Positions 45,180-56,601 are shown, numbered from the stretch's first letter. The stretch: DNA of 64,000 bases from Timema cristinae (GCA_039000515.1 JBCFYV010000001.1:56095372-56159371), one strand, 5' to 3'. Numbers and translations are program-made. The notes: generated by a model from the letters alone, not told the origin.

Positions 45180-45412
45180 ATAGCTATTAGGGAGCATGGT
45201 AATATACTATATTGCCAAGAGACGGAAAGATAAGGGTTCGATCCTGGTCGAGGGTACTGAGGGTGGCTTTCATTTAATTGTTTTCCACCCTCCCAAACAC
45301 AAATGTGGGTATACATAATCTAAATTCAACTTTCCTAATACTCAACACATTGCTATTAGTAAATAGGCTATAACCCTAAAGGGTAGTAAGATGCAGTGCT
45401 AAAATAATAATA
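45180..45412 (+). repeat. Old SINE-B copy (plus)
   Basis: Box-B-like AAGGGTTCGATCCTGGTCG, body TTGTTTTCCACCCTCCC and CACAAATGTGGGTATAC, then tail GGCTATAACCCTAAAGGGTA and GTAAGATGCAGTGCTAAAA. Confidence 0.8.
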
Positions 45413-45428
45413 TATTATCCGGTACTTA

Positions 45429-45640
45429 CAGTAGCCCGTGGCTTCTTTGGTGCTGACTGACAGCTCACAGCTAACTTCTACAGTCAACATTTGGTATTAC
45501 AGGAAGATTACAGCTGCTAAACACATGTTTTTGCAGATCATATGGTTCGGCTAGGATACATAATTTGGTCTGGTAACTTTTCAAGCCTCAGAAGTAGCTA
45601 TGAGCTGTCAGTCAGCACCAAAGAAGCCATGGGGCTACTG
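45429..45640. mobile_element. Tc1/mariner-like MITE, copy 2
   Basis: CAGTAGCCCGTGGCTTCTTT ... AAAGAAGCCATGGGGCTACTG ends, TA on both sides (45427-45428, 45641-45642), 212 bp. Its interior matches copy 1 (16754-16987) in reverse orientation. Confidence 0.93.
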
Positions 45641-45769
45641 TACATACCATTGCCCATGGGACGCCTGAATGCTCAAATTGTGCTTTTTTTCCCCTTAAGG
45701 CAGTTTCCATGTCTCATTGAGATAATTGTGATAGTGATAGTATGAGGTTGGGAAACCAGTAGAAACTCA

Positions 45770-45957
45770 AGCCTAACTAACCAAACCCCAGATAACTTTT
45801 GAATAAATTCCTTTAGGGAAAAATAACTATGTTACCCACCGGGAAATGAACCTGTGTCCCTTAAATTTAGTACTACCGTTATGGACTGAGCCGTCGATAT
45901 TCCTCTCAATCCCAGTCACTTGCGAGTGTGGACGCCTTAGACCACGCAGCCACCAAT
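45770..45957 (-). repeat. Old SINE-B copy lacking tail (minus)
   Basis: The minus strand reads GGTGGCTGCGTGGTCTAAGG, CAGGTTCATTTCCCGGTGGG and AGTTATTTTTCCCTAAAGG, the SINE-B head and proximal body. The distal part is not recognisable. Confidence 0.6.
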
Positions 45958-46439
45958 GTGTGTAGTTTTGAACTTTTTTCTCCTTGAATTACACACTATT
46001 TTATAAGAAATGACTGTACTTTCTCTATAAAGAGTCACACTGTGCAACATGCCAATGTTTTCGCGTGAAGAATGACACTTGAAGTATATTCTCTGTGGGG
46101 AGCATGTGTGCGAGAGAGGGTTCGGAAGGGGGTGGGAGGGAGAGGGGGAATAATCAAACATAAATCAAAGTACGACTACAAACACATAAAATAAAGGATA
46201 TAAATGATTCAAACCAAAAAGTTCATACAGAGTATGTGTCCACTGAGGGTTTATTGTTAGTAGGCCACAAAACCTTAGAGCACTCAGGGGAGGTTCTTGG
46301 GGGAGAGTGTAATGGGGTTGCACCCCATTTTACAAAAGACAGAAACAATTCATCTCAGCTGTTAGGTGCAATATATTTAATCGTTCTTGAGCTTTTTCGT
46401 GCAACTCAGGTTGATGAATTTCGTTAGACTCTTTATATA
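45958..46439. other. Stretch without recognised gene
   Basis: A G-rich patch at 46095-46150. Nothing else recognised. Confidence 0.4.
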
Positions 46440-46580
46440 TATGTGGAATGCCAGGCCGCCACCGTGGTTCGGATTCCACGCTAAACTGTAGGTACTTCAT
46501 TTCATCTCACAATCACACTACCATTACACATTAGCGTAAGTGCGTATAACCCGAACGGTAGTAAGACGCGGTGCTAATAA
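46440..46580 (+). repeat. 5'-truncated SINE-A copy
   Basis: Begins near ATGTGGAATGCCAGGCCGCC and ends with the shared tail (one G missing in CGAACGGTAG) and TAATAATT. Truncated a few bases 3' of the truncation point in 37766-37922. Confidence 0.9.
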
Positions 46581-47984
46581 TTACACATGTCATAAGTCAT
46601 GTTTTCCAAATGAGTGATACTTCGAGTCATAACACAGTCCAAAAAAAGAAAATAATGTAATGGTAGTAAGACAGTTACGTGTGCTTATTATGTATGGGTA
46701 TAGATATTACTTTCATAGTCTCAGTTATGGCTCTGACAAATATTAACATTCACTATACAGTCAGTCTATGTGATAAATGGGTGAAGATTTCATTCGTTGT
46801 GTCATTGGTCTATGCATTTCTGGGGACTTGGCAGACTGATGTGCAATAGTACCTATTGGCTCAGTGAGGAAAGCAATGATAAAATTACATTATCCCTCGT
46901 TTCTATACTACACCCCTTCAGTGCTGCCTAGGTTTTACAAATTGACGGTGTAACTGTTGAGGATCACACTACACTTTGGTTGAATTATATCTACACAATA
47001 GAGTACAAACTGATGTTTCAAATGTTAGTAAATTTCGAGTGATAGGCTAAACAAATACGTGACAAAAAGGATATAAAACGTTTAAAAGTCCATGACATGA
47101 CATCAAATTATACGTTATTTATTTATCAGAATTCTATTACCAAAACTGTATTTTAGATTTATAAAACGTATTTGTATTTACGCACTGCCTAAAATATTTC
47201 ACGTGTCAATGAGGTTACGAGTATTACAGTTTGAAAAACACTGTTCAAGTACGTATTAAATCAAAATAGTAGAATAGAATTTTGTAAGTTTCCCCTAAAT
47301 GTATTACATTGATTTTAATGTTGGGATTTAACATATTCTTATAACTGACATAAATTTTCCAGAAAATATTCATTAGTGCGAATTACCTTGGATTAATTTA
47401 GGTGTTATTGTATGAGGAGGGTACTTCGAAGGAAGTGTACTATCATACACGTCTGCAGGGTTTGGGAGGCTCGGTGCACACCAATTTGGAACAACTCATC
47501 CGAGCTCGGTAATACCCTTACACGAACAGCGGAGTAAAAATTAAATTCAGTGTGACTTTGTTCAAAATGGAACATGGAGGTTAGGTTAAGCTGGTGGGTA
47601 ACTTGGTTAGGTTAGGTTAGGTTAGGATAGGTAAGATTAGGTTAATGGTTAGGAATTGAATGTGACTACATGTTTATCAGACATTTGTATGGACTGGCTG
47701 ATAGGTATAATCTAGTCCACAATTCGAGTGGGCCTGGGAGGTTTAGCTGTAGAAAACCAACACCAGTCTAACCACTACGATTAGAAAGATAAAATCTGAA
47801 CCTTAACTAGCGCAAGAGTAATATGATTGTAAGAAACAATTGCACTATAATTTTCAAGGAGGGGGAACACCAATTGGAAGCAACATGTCAGTATTGAACA
47901 TTTGCTTAAACGAATCGGAGGCAGGAATGGCCAATTTTTCAGCTACTTTAAAAAATATTAGCGATTATTTTTGTGCTAACTTTA
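46581..47984. other. Non-coding stretch with short telomere-like run
   Basis: No gene recognised. Contains the (TTAGG)n run at 47605-47626. Confidence 0.45.
47605..47626. repeat. Interstitial TTAGG run
   Basis: Four consecutive GTTAG units (TTAGG in another phase), with scattered further units to 47660. TTAGG is the common arthropod telomere repeat; the run is too short to call a telomere relic. Confidence 0.8.
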
Positions 47985-48130
47985 ACAGTGGCCGAGTGGT
48001 CTAACTCTATATATTGGACTCAATTTTAGTTGGTGCTTATTGAAGGGTAGATAAAGACTTAAATCCCAGTTGAGGGAATTTTAGAATAGGGGTTTATTCG
48101 TAGTTTGTTCAAACCATGTTTTATCATCCT
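47985..48130 (+). repeat. Possible tRNA-headed SINE remnant
   Basis: AGTGGCCGAGTGGTCTAACT (box-A-like, tRNA-Ser-like) followed by TTAAATCCCAGTTGAGGG, a weak box-B-like block in SINE-B spacing. No tail. Confidence 0.35.
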
Positions 48131-49554
48131 CACTCCTTAATAGCTTAGGTGCATTTATTTTATACTTAGCTACTGATCCCTATCAATTAGATCAAGTCGT
48201 TAAATATCACGTGTGACTAAAGTATCCTTAAAATAATAATAATTGTATATGCAAATAATTGTTCCCTATTAAATATATTAATTTACAAAATAATACCTTT
48301 AAAAACGAAAAATTAAATCTCTATAAATTGGTTCGTTTTTAATATTTTAAACATTTTGTTTGTGTGTGTCTAATATTAAGCTATTCATGTTTCTTTAATT
48401 TTTATTTACTGGCATCATTAATTTTATTTTATTTTAATATGTTATGATAAATTTATCAACGATTTTAATTAGCATTTATCTTATGCATAAAATAAATTAT
48501 TCCTCTAAGGTTATGAGCTGTGAAAAATAGGAATTATTTATTTGGAACAGTAACAACATATTAATTAACATTAAATATATTTAAGTATATGTTTGTTACA
48601 TTGATTAAATTAAATCCTACTATAGTAACAAAATGATAACTTGATTATAAAGTTACAAAGGATAAATTTTCAACTTGCAGTAATTTTTTTTTCTCTAAGT
48701 ATCCTTCTCTTTAAAGTTAGAGCTTTGCATCACTACATCAATGCTCGTCTGTTTGTTTCATTCAGTGTTCACCCTTCGGACCACAGCAACTATTCAGCGG
48801 ATTGAAACAATTTTTTGAGGGTGGGGGATTGTAGGGGACTGATAAAACCGAAACATAGAACACACCATATATCTCATACTAATGTGGTTTTAGCTCGATT
48901 CTTTGAGAAGGAACTCATCGGTTATGGACTATCTCCTCTTCAACATAACTCCCCTCCCCCCCAACTTTAACACCCTCACACCCTACGATGCTCTAAACAT
49001 TATAGTGGCATACTCCCTGTGAGTACAGCTGTATTAATAAGCGATAAGACCTCATGTCCACTTCCATTGATACTAAGACACTCAAATAGGTTTAATGTTT
49101 AACATTTTTGTTTGCAACGGTTTATAAGATTAAAAAAGTATCTATGTGTACTTTCCAAACACACTGATTATATCAACAAAATACTTAAATGAAGGTGGAA
49201 ATTAACATTGGTTAGAGCTACTGCCGTACCTGTGTACAGTTTTCAATAAAATTAATTATAATTTAAAATTATCCCCTGGACACATAAATCAAACCCCGAC
49301 ATTTGGAGTAACACACACCACACAATTTGACTGTTGTATTTTTTAACACTACTTAGAGCCTTTTAACACCGGGACACAAGTGTTTGGGGTAAGCACTGGT
49401 GGGGAACCTGTGTCCAACACTACTTTGCCTACAAACTTTGTGTGTGAATGCTCTAATTTAAACTGATTGTAAGTTCTAAAGGCTAATTAGCAGGTTACAT
49501 GATGTATTTTAAGCTGTCTGTCACCCAAGCACATTGTCCATCGTGTCAACACAT
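48131..49554. other. AT-rich stretch without gene
   Basis: 48670-48990 reads like the start of an unclassified dispersed repeat (CTGTTTGTTTC, CAGCGGATTGAAACAATTTT), but no second copy is in the window. Confidence 0.4.
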
Positions 49555-51571
49555 GTGTCGGGGACAGTGTTGAGGTACAATGTCCCTGTCCTACACGCGT
49601 GTCGAGGACAGTGTTGAGGCCCAGTGTCCCTGTCCTACACGCGTGTTGGGACAGTGTTGAGGACAGTGTCCCTGTCCTACACTCATGTTGTGGACAGTGT
49701 TGAGGCACAGTGTCCCTGTCCTACACGTATGTTGGGAGTGTTGAGGCACAGTGTCCCTGTCTTACACGCGTGTTGGGGACAGTGTTGAGGCACAGTGTCC
49801 CTGTCCTACACGCATGTTGTGGACAGTGTTGAAGTGTTGAGGTACAGTGTCCCTGTCCTACATGCATGTTGTGGACAGTGTTGAAGTGTTGAGGTACAGT
49901 GTCCCTGTCCTACACTCATGTTGTGGACAGTGTTGAGGCACAGTGTCCCTGTCCTACACGTATGTTGGGGAGTGTTGAGGCACAGTGTCCCTGTCTTACA
50001 CGCGTGTTGTGGACAGTGTTGAGGTACAGTGTCCCTGTAGTACACGTATGTTGGGGACAGTGTTGAGGCACAGTGTCCCTGTCCTACACTCATGTTGTGG
50101 ACAGTGTTGAGGCACAGTGTCCCTGTCCTACACGCGTGTTGGGGACATTGTTGAGGCACAGTGTCCCTGTCTTACACTCATGTTGTGGACAGTGTTGAGG
50201 CACAGTGTCCCTGTAGTACACGTATGTTGAGGACAGTGTTGATGCACAATGTCCCTGTCCTACACGCGTATCGAGGACAGTGTTGAGGCACAGTGTCCCT
50301 GTCCTACACGTATGTTGGGGACAGTGTTGAGGCACAGTGTCCCTGTCCTACACTCATGTTGTGGACAGTGTTGAGGCACAGTGTCCCTGTCCTACACTCA
50401 TGTTGTGGACAGTGTTGAGGCACAGTGTCCCTGTCCTACACGTATGTTGGGGACAGTGTTGAGGCACAGTGTCCCTGTCCTACACTCATGTTGTGGACAG
50501 TGTTGAGGCACAGTGTCCCTGTCCTACACTCATGTTGTGGACAGTGTTGAGGCACAGTGTCCCTGTCCTACACGTATGTTGGGGAGTGTTGAGGCACAGT
50601 GTCCCTGTCCTACACGCGTGTTGGGGACATTGTTGAGGCACAGTGTCCCTGTCTTACACTCATGTTGTGGACAGTGTTGAAGTGTTGAGGTACAGTGTCC
50701 CTGTCCTACACTCATGTTGTGGACAGTGTTGAGGCACAGTGTCCCTGTCCTACACGTATGTTGGGGAGTGTTGAGGCACAGTGTCCCTGTCTTACACGCG
50801 TGTTGTGGACAGTGTTGAGGTACAGTGTCCCTGTAGTACACGCATGTTGGGGACAGTGTTGAGGCACAGTGTCCCTGTAGTACACGCATGTTGAGGACAG
50901 TGTTGATGCACAATGTCCCTGTCCTACACGCGTATCGAGGACAGTGTTGAGGCACAGTGTCCCTGTAGTACACGTATGTTGGGGACAGTGTTGAGGCACA
51001 GTGTTCCTGTCCTACACGTGTGTTGGGGACAGTGTTGAGGCACAGTGTCCCTGTAGTACACGCATGTTGGGGACAGTGTTGAGGCACAGTGTCCCTGTCC
51101 TACACGTGTATTGGGGACAGTGTTGAGGCACAGTGTCTCTGTCCTACACGTGTGTTGGGGAAAGTGTTGAGGCACAGTGTCCCTGTCCTACACGCGTGTT
51201 GGGGACATTGTTGAGGCACAGTGTCCCTGTCCTACACGCGTGTTGAGGACAGTGTTGAGGCACAGTGTCCCTGTAGTACACGCATGTTGGGGACAGTGTT
51301 GAGGCACATTGTCCCTGTCCTACACGTGTGTTGGGGACAGTGTTGAGGCACAGTGTCCCTGTAGTACACGCATGTTGGGGACAGTGTTGAGGCACAGTGT
51401 CCCTGTAGTACACGCATGTTGAGGACAGTGTTGATGCACAATGTCCCTGTCCTACACGCGTATCGAGGACAGTGTTGAGGCACAGTGTCCCTGTCCTACA
51501 TGCGTGTTGGGGACAGTGTTGAGGCACAGTGTCCCTTTAGTACACGCATGTTGGGGACAGTATTGAGGCAC
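49555..51571 (+). repeat. 44-bp minisatellite, ~45 copies
   Basis: Unit TGTTGAGGCACAGTGTCCCT + GTCCTACACGCGTGTTGGGGACAG. Recurrent variants: GTCC/GTAG before TACACG, ACGCGTG/ACGTATG/ACTCATG, GGGGACAG/GTGGACAG/GAGGACAG, some units shortened to GGGGAGTG or expanded with a doubled TGTTGAAG. Forty-four is not a multiple of three and the unit lacks stops on the minus strand. Long cysteine-rich minus frames (up to 185 codons) therefore appear by construction and are not genes. Confidence 0.98.
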
Positions 51572-51880
51572 TGTTTTCGAGCCAAACACAGCAGTATCCC
51601 AGCGTAAAAAGATTCATTTAAACTAATTTATTTTAATTCCAGACACAAGTGGCAGACATTTGTGTCCAACCCTTGTGGTCCTGTGTGGAAAGAACCTAAC
51701 GACACATTTAATAATTTTAATATGTAACAAGACAGCAAAAACATAAAAAATAATTAACTTTATTTGATCATGTATCGTATCAGCCTCTCCCCACCTATTA
51801 TTTTGTTATGTTAGAGATTGGGAAACCACTTAAAAATAAACACGTTCTTCAGACCCAGTCAAGATTTAATCACCTACTTC
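51572..51880. other. Short flank without gene
   Basis: GTGTCCAAC next to CACAAGTG occurs on both sides of the minisatellite (49370-49425 and 51640-51675), hinting at a common flank. Confidence 0.35.
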
Positions 51881-51892
51881 ATTTATTCCAGA

Positions 51893-52196
51893 AGGGTGAC
51901 TTGGAGGTCTAGGGGTAAGGTGTCAAACTGTGCTGGGGGTCCAGGGTTCAATCCTTGATCTCAGAACAGACTTATCTGATTTATCTGATTGCCAAACCCT
52001 TCCTTCACCTCTGACAAGACGATATTAATCACAACTTCTGAATATGAGGAATACCAGGCCTCCACCGTGGTTTGGATTCCACGTTAAACTGTAGGTCCTC
52101 CATTTCATCTCACAGTCACCCTACCATTACACATTAGCGTAAGTGTGTATGAACCGAACGGGTAGTAAGACTCCATGCTAATAATAATAATAAATA
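51893..52196 (+). repeat. Full-length SINE-A copy with 12-bp target duplication
   Basis: Flanks ATTTATTCCAGA (51881-51892) and ATTTATTTCAGA (52197-52208). Head with GGTCTAGGGGTAAGGTGTC and CAGGGTTCAATCCTTG; ATTTATCTG is duplicated; ends with tail and (AAT)n. Long subtype, like 43381-43672. Confidence 0.93.
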
Positions 52197-52208
52197 ATTT
52201 ATTTCAGA

Positions 52209-52540
52209 CATGTGCTAGCATTGTACTTCCATTTATTTACCTAACATAACACCTGGATCGGCACTGATCAGAATAACATTACCGTTGAAGGTGCATTATA
52301 TTTCTTAGAGTACGTTTCATAGCTTATATTGTATAAATACCTTTTATTTTACTAATATTTTGAGAGCGGGAATAGTATTGGCTTAACACTCATTTTATAT
52401 GACAACACTAAAAGTGCAGGTCCAATTAATTATTTCAGGTTATGCCTGGGATTGAACCAAAGCCCACCTAAGGGTCCAATTTTCATAAGCAAGGCCTTAT
52501 TTGATGTATATAAAAGTTACTAGATATACTTTAACATATT
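52209..52540. other. AT-rich stretch without gene
   Basis: Nothing recognised. Confidence 0.5.
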
Positions 52541-52552
52541 AATAAGGCAGGT

Positions 52553-52780
52553 GCGGCCGGGGTTCAATCCTCGGTCCTGGCACAGATTTATCTGGTTTCC
52601 AAACCCTTCCTACACCTCTGACAAGACATCTTGTGAATGTGTGGAATGCCAGGCCGCCACCGTGGTTCGGATTCCACGTTAAACTGTAGGTCCTTCATTT
52701 CATCTCACAATCACCCTACCATTACACATTAGCGTAAGTGCGTATAACCCGAACGGGTAGTAAGACGCGGTGCTAATAAT
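52553..52780 (+). repeat. SINE-A copy truncated just before box B, perfect 12-bp duplication
   Basis: AATAAGGCAGGT at 52541-52552 and 52781-52792. Begins GCGGCCGGGGTTCAATCCTC; body and tail are close to consensus. Short subtype with ACAAGACATCTTGT. Confidence 0.96.
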
Positions 52781-52792
52781 AATAAGGCAGGT

Positions 52793-54014
52793 CATGTGAT
52801 CCGCAGCTTTCCTATTTAATATATTATATTATCACTGACAAGCTAGAAAAGTTATACCAAACTTGCCCACAAAAAAAAGTTTGTATTTTCTTAAAAGCTC
52901 TTTATTGAAAATTTGACTATAAATCTACAATAAAACTTACTTTTCGATTGATGTATTCTAGGGAGTTCAGCGAGCAGAATTATTCAACAACCATTCGCAA
53001 AACTACCCACAGGAGTTAATGTCTTGTTCTTTGTTTCATTTAACATGTCCTATACACTTGAAGGAAGTCTATAACTGTCAGATCACGGAAGGATTTTAAC
53101 AGCGGTATAAATCCTTGTCGTATTATATTACTCCCCACCCTCACCCCTCCCCCAATCCCTCTTCTCGTGACAAAGACGATTGTTAAAAACGGTACAAAAC
53201 GCGCGGGATCTGTGACACACTGACACAATGGCGAAAAGACCAATGAGATGCACCCTTCTGCTAAGGCCCCTTCCACCTCCTGCACCCTCAGTCATATTTT
53301 TTACGCTCTCTATTCTCTTTTGCACATGAGCGTGCACCTGGCGTTAAGAGATAAAAGTATACTCGTTTTTATTTTTGAATGGGGCCAAAGACAAATGGGT
53401 CCCTTTTTATTAGTGTGTCTTAAGTACTGGGTAGGGGAAAGAGGTATTTCCATGACGTATTATAATCGAGGGACGCGTTACATTATATAAGGAAGTCATT
53501 TATGTGTATTAAAGAGAATAGTAATAATTTTTGTTATACTTATATTTTTTAATTTTTTTTTAATATGGTGAACTGAAGTTTTTACTACTTACAATCTGAT
53601 GTGTCGGTAGCACGTCTCTCACCTAATTACCTAGGTTTGACTCTCATTTAGGTAATAATATGCAGATAAAGTAACCAGTTGATCCATTAGATGCTTATAT
53701 ACATCTAAGAAATAAAGTGTAAAACAATACTTTCAGGTTCATATTTGTTTGATTCTTCTAAGAAAAACCTTACATAACTTTCATTCCAAATTTATTATTA
53801 GATATTAATATATCTGCAAAAATAAAAGATAAATTACTATTGAGTTAATTTTAATATGGTGGCATATAAAGTATAAATACAGTATGTATGCAATATTGTG
53901 TTTGAACCTAGTTTAATATGATTATTATTCAATACATATACTAAGTTTACAAGCTTTTCTAAATTAAATGTTATGTATGTAAGTAAAAATTGATATTATG
54001 CAGAAAATGTATCA
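52793..54014. other. Stretch without recognised gene
   Basis: A GC-richer patch at 53120-53480 has open frames on both strands but no family I recognise. The rest is AT-rich. Confidence 0.4.
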
Positions 54015-54026
54015 AAATCCAAGATA
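54015..54026. repeat. Left 12-bp target duplication of LINE
   Basis: AAATCCAAGATA, repeated at 58767-58778. Confidence 0.85.
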
Positions 54027-54290
54027 AAGCCTATCGGGGGCCTTTTTAAGGCTTTGGGATGTGTTTCCTTCCCGGTGCAACGGGGTTTTTAACCCGCTAG
54101 TGATTTCAAAAACCGATTGAATATTCACAAACTTGAGCGAAATTTAGCGAGAAATCTTTCGGCCCATTTCAGGGCCAAATACACTAAAACTTTTTTTTTT
54201 TGCGTGTTCGGCGAAGGCTAGTGTCGGTTAGCCGGCTGGTCGGGACCATAAACGCGCGAGAGTGAAAACATATCCACCAAAAAGTGAAAA

Positions 54291-55709
54291 ATGTCTTCAG
54301 AATCTGACGTAGAAGTTACTGAGGAGGAGGACGACGACTCCATGTCCGAGGAGTCCCAGGACCAGAACATGGAACCACAGATCACGGACGTAATTACCAC
54401 AGACTCCCAACACGCTGGAAACTCAAATGACACAAAAGGGTACCAGCACAAACCATTATTAAACTTCGAACCAGTCTCAACGCTAAAACGCAAACACCGG
54501 GCCAAGCCAGAAGTGGACCTCCCGGTCTTCAAAACCATCAAGGTAACAAACAAATTCGATCCACTAGCTAGTGGACATCACACAACAGACCATCAGAGCT
54601 CCGCTAAGGAGACGGAAGACGCCACACACAATGATGATACTACAACAGCAAAAAAGGTTAAAACTCCACCTATAGTTATTCCCAATACAGCGGAATATAA
54701 CAACATAACCAAACTGTTAAAGACCCATATGAAAGACGATTACAAACTGCACTGCATGACGCAGGGAATTAAGGTAATCACTAGCTCCCTGAAAGACTAC
54801 ACAGCACTACAGAAGCTCCTTAAGGAAACTAACCTTGAGCACTTCACCTACATGATGCAAAGTGACAGACCTTTCAAGGTGGTGATAAAGGGCCTCCACT
54901 CTACTATGCCGTGCGAGTCTATAACTACAGAACTAACTGAAATGGGATTCCAGCCTATTAACGTGAGGCAATTGTATACCAAAGCCACCCCACAATCAAC
55001 AACACCGAGACCACTCCCCATATTTGTATGTACTCTGGCGAAAGTACAGGCAGTAGCTGAAATCTACAGCGTCAAGGCCATAAATCACACGGTTGTGAAA
55101 GTAGAAGAGTATCAAAGGTCTGCGAACATAGTACTCCAGTGCCACCGCTGCCAACGGTTCGGCCACTCAAAAAACTATTGCTCGCAAACACCCCGGTGTG
55201 TCAAGTGTCTCGGGGAGCACCTGACCATACAATGCGCTAAGAAAGACAAAACTACGCCGGCACGTTGCGTCAATTGTAAAGGCGAACACGCGGCTAATTT
55301 CAGAGACTGTCCCGCTCTAGTGAGAGAAATCGAGAAACGCGACAAACAGCGACCAAAGCCTACACAAGGGGGGCAGAAGCCAGTGGCGATACCGACTCCA
55401 CCGAGTCAGGCCACACGGATACTCAGAACACTCACCGGACCAACGCCAACGCACACTCCCGCGGCAAAGCGGATGACTTATGCTGCAGCAGTAGTAAACC
55501 CGCCCATAAAACCAAACGAGACCGAAGCCAACCACAAAGAAACCTCCGACCTAAGAGGCCTCTTCCAGATATTCAAGGAAATCAATCTTTCTGGCCTGCT
55601 CACACACCTTAAACTCTACATGACAAGGGTAAATTCCGCTCCAGACAAAACCACCAAGGCTCTAACTCTCCTGGAGGCTGTTACTGATTTCTACTGCAAT
55701 GATGATTAA
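54291..55709 (+). CDS. LINE ORF1: gag-like nucleic-acid-binding protein
   Basis: 472 codons, intact. The N-terminal ~25 residues are very acidic (EVTEEEDDDSMSEESQD). Residues ~30-150 are low-complexity and Thr/Lys-rich. ~195-260 (FKVVIKGLHSTMPCESITTE, MGFQPINVRQL) looks like the RNA-recognition-type fold that precedes the knuckles in Jockey ORF1. ~284-345 holds three C2HC knuckles (CHRCQRFGHSKNYC; CVKCLGEHLTIQC; CVNCKGEH with a Cys seven residues on). The protein should bind element RNA and form particles with ORF2. It is the first ATG after the 5' region and is preceded by AAAA. Its last codons overlap ORF2's start (ATGATGATTAA), which suggests reinitiation coupling. Confidence 0.93.
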   Translation: MSSESDVEVTEEEDDDSMSEESQDQNMEPQITDVITTDSQHAGNSNDTKGYQHKPLLNFEPVSTLKRKHRAKPEVDLPVFKTIKVTNKFDPLASGHHTTDHQSSAKETEDATHNDDTTTAKKVKTPPIVIPNTAEYNNITKLLKTHMKDDYKLHCMTQGIKVITSSLKDYTALQKLLKETNLEHFTYMMQSDRPFKVVIKGLHSTMPCESITTELTEMGFQPINVRQLYTKATPQSTTPRPLPIFVCTLAKVQAVAEIYSVKAINHTVVKVEEYQRSANIVLQCHRCQRFGHSKNYCSQTPRCVKCLGEHLTIQCAKKDKTTPARCVNCKGEHAANFRDCPALVREIEKRDKQRPKPTQGGQKPVAIPTPPSQATRILRTLTGPTPTHTPAAKRMTYAAAVVNPPIKPNETEANHKETSDLRGLFQIFKEINLSGLLTHLKLYMTRVNSAPDKTTKALTLLEAVTDFYCNDD

Positions 55710-56601
55710 CCAAACTCAGCCACAAGACTTCCTAAACATTATGTATTGGAATGCCAACGGCATATTACAACAGGCACATGAGTTAGAACAGCTCCTCCAA
55801 ACCTACGGAGTCGATATTGCCCTCATCTGTGAGACACATTTGATACCATCCAAACGACTGAGTTTCTACGGTTACGACATCCACAGGACAGACAGGCCTA
55901 CCGGAAGGGGAGGAGGGACCGCAGTGCTGATAAAAAAAAATCTAAACCACTACCCCACAACCATACAGGGTATAGTCAACATGGAGTCAACCTCGGTGGT
56001 AGTCCCTTCCCCACTGGGAGAGATATTGTTTACGGCCGTTTACAGAAGCCCCACAGTACCTTTCACTGAAGAAGACCTGAACGCCCTGACGGCAAAGACT
56101 AATTTCTTTACCGCCGGTGATTTAAATTCCAAACATACCCTATGGAGCAGCCGCTCAGCAAACCAAGCAGGCCGAGCACTGACACAACACGCTACACACA
56201 ATAACTACAGGGTCCTGGCAACTGAGGAACCTACTTTTTACCCCTCAAACTATAGGCACCGCCCCGATGTTCTAGACAAAATACTCACTGATCTAAATCA
56301 ACACCCCGACGAACTACACACTCTGAACGAACTTGACTCCGACCATCTCCCGGTCTTTTGTAAGTTGCTGATTAACACCAACATCCGAACTTCCTTCCTC
56401 AAAAGGAATATCCCTATTACCGACTGGCTTAAATACAGTGCCACACTGGCAAGAGCATTACCGGTTGAGTGGGAGGTAAGAACCATCGAAGAGGTGGATC
56501 ACTCAATCGCGCTTCTTACCGCAACACTCCTTGAGGCCCATCGAAAGTCAACAGTCTATGAAGCTCCGTTGATCAATGTAAAAGAGATCACCCAGACCTG
56601 A
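55699..56601 (+). pseudogene. LINE ORF2 part 1: apurinic-type endonuclease
   Basis: 300 codons from the overlapping ATG. Signatures of the LINE endonuclease appear in order: MYWNANGI (~14-21), ICETHLIP (Glu ~46), RGGGTAVLI, TAVYRSP, GDLNSKHTLW (~139-148) and ELDSDHLPVF (~213-222, catalytic Asp-His). It nicks target DNA to prime reverse transcription. After about codon 285 the frame leaves the expected path and stops at TGA 56599-56601. Another frame, open from before 56571, carries on with LLIAQKREARHEW, so a single indel near 56560-56580 splits ORF2. Confidence 0.92.

Noticed and set aside
47605..47626. Telomere or telomere fusion relic
   Set aside because: Only four TTAGG-type units; such short runs are common in insect DNA.
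49487..51527. Long minus-strand frames (up to 185 codons) rich in Cys, His and Thr
   Set aside because: They lie wholly in the 44-bp minisatellite. The unit lacks stops and its length is not divisible by three, so the frames arise automatically.
53248..53490. 80-codon plus-strand frame as a membrane protein
   Set aside because: Hydrophobicity follows T-rich composition; frames are open on both strands and no family is recognised.
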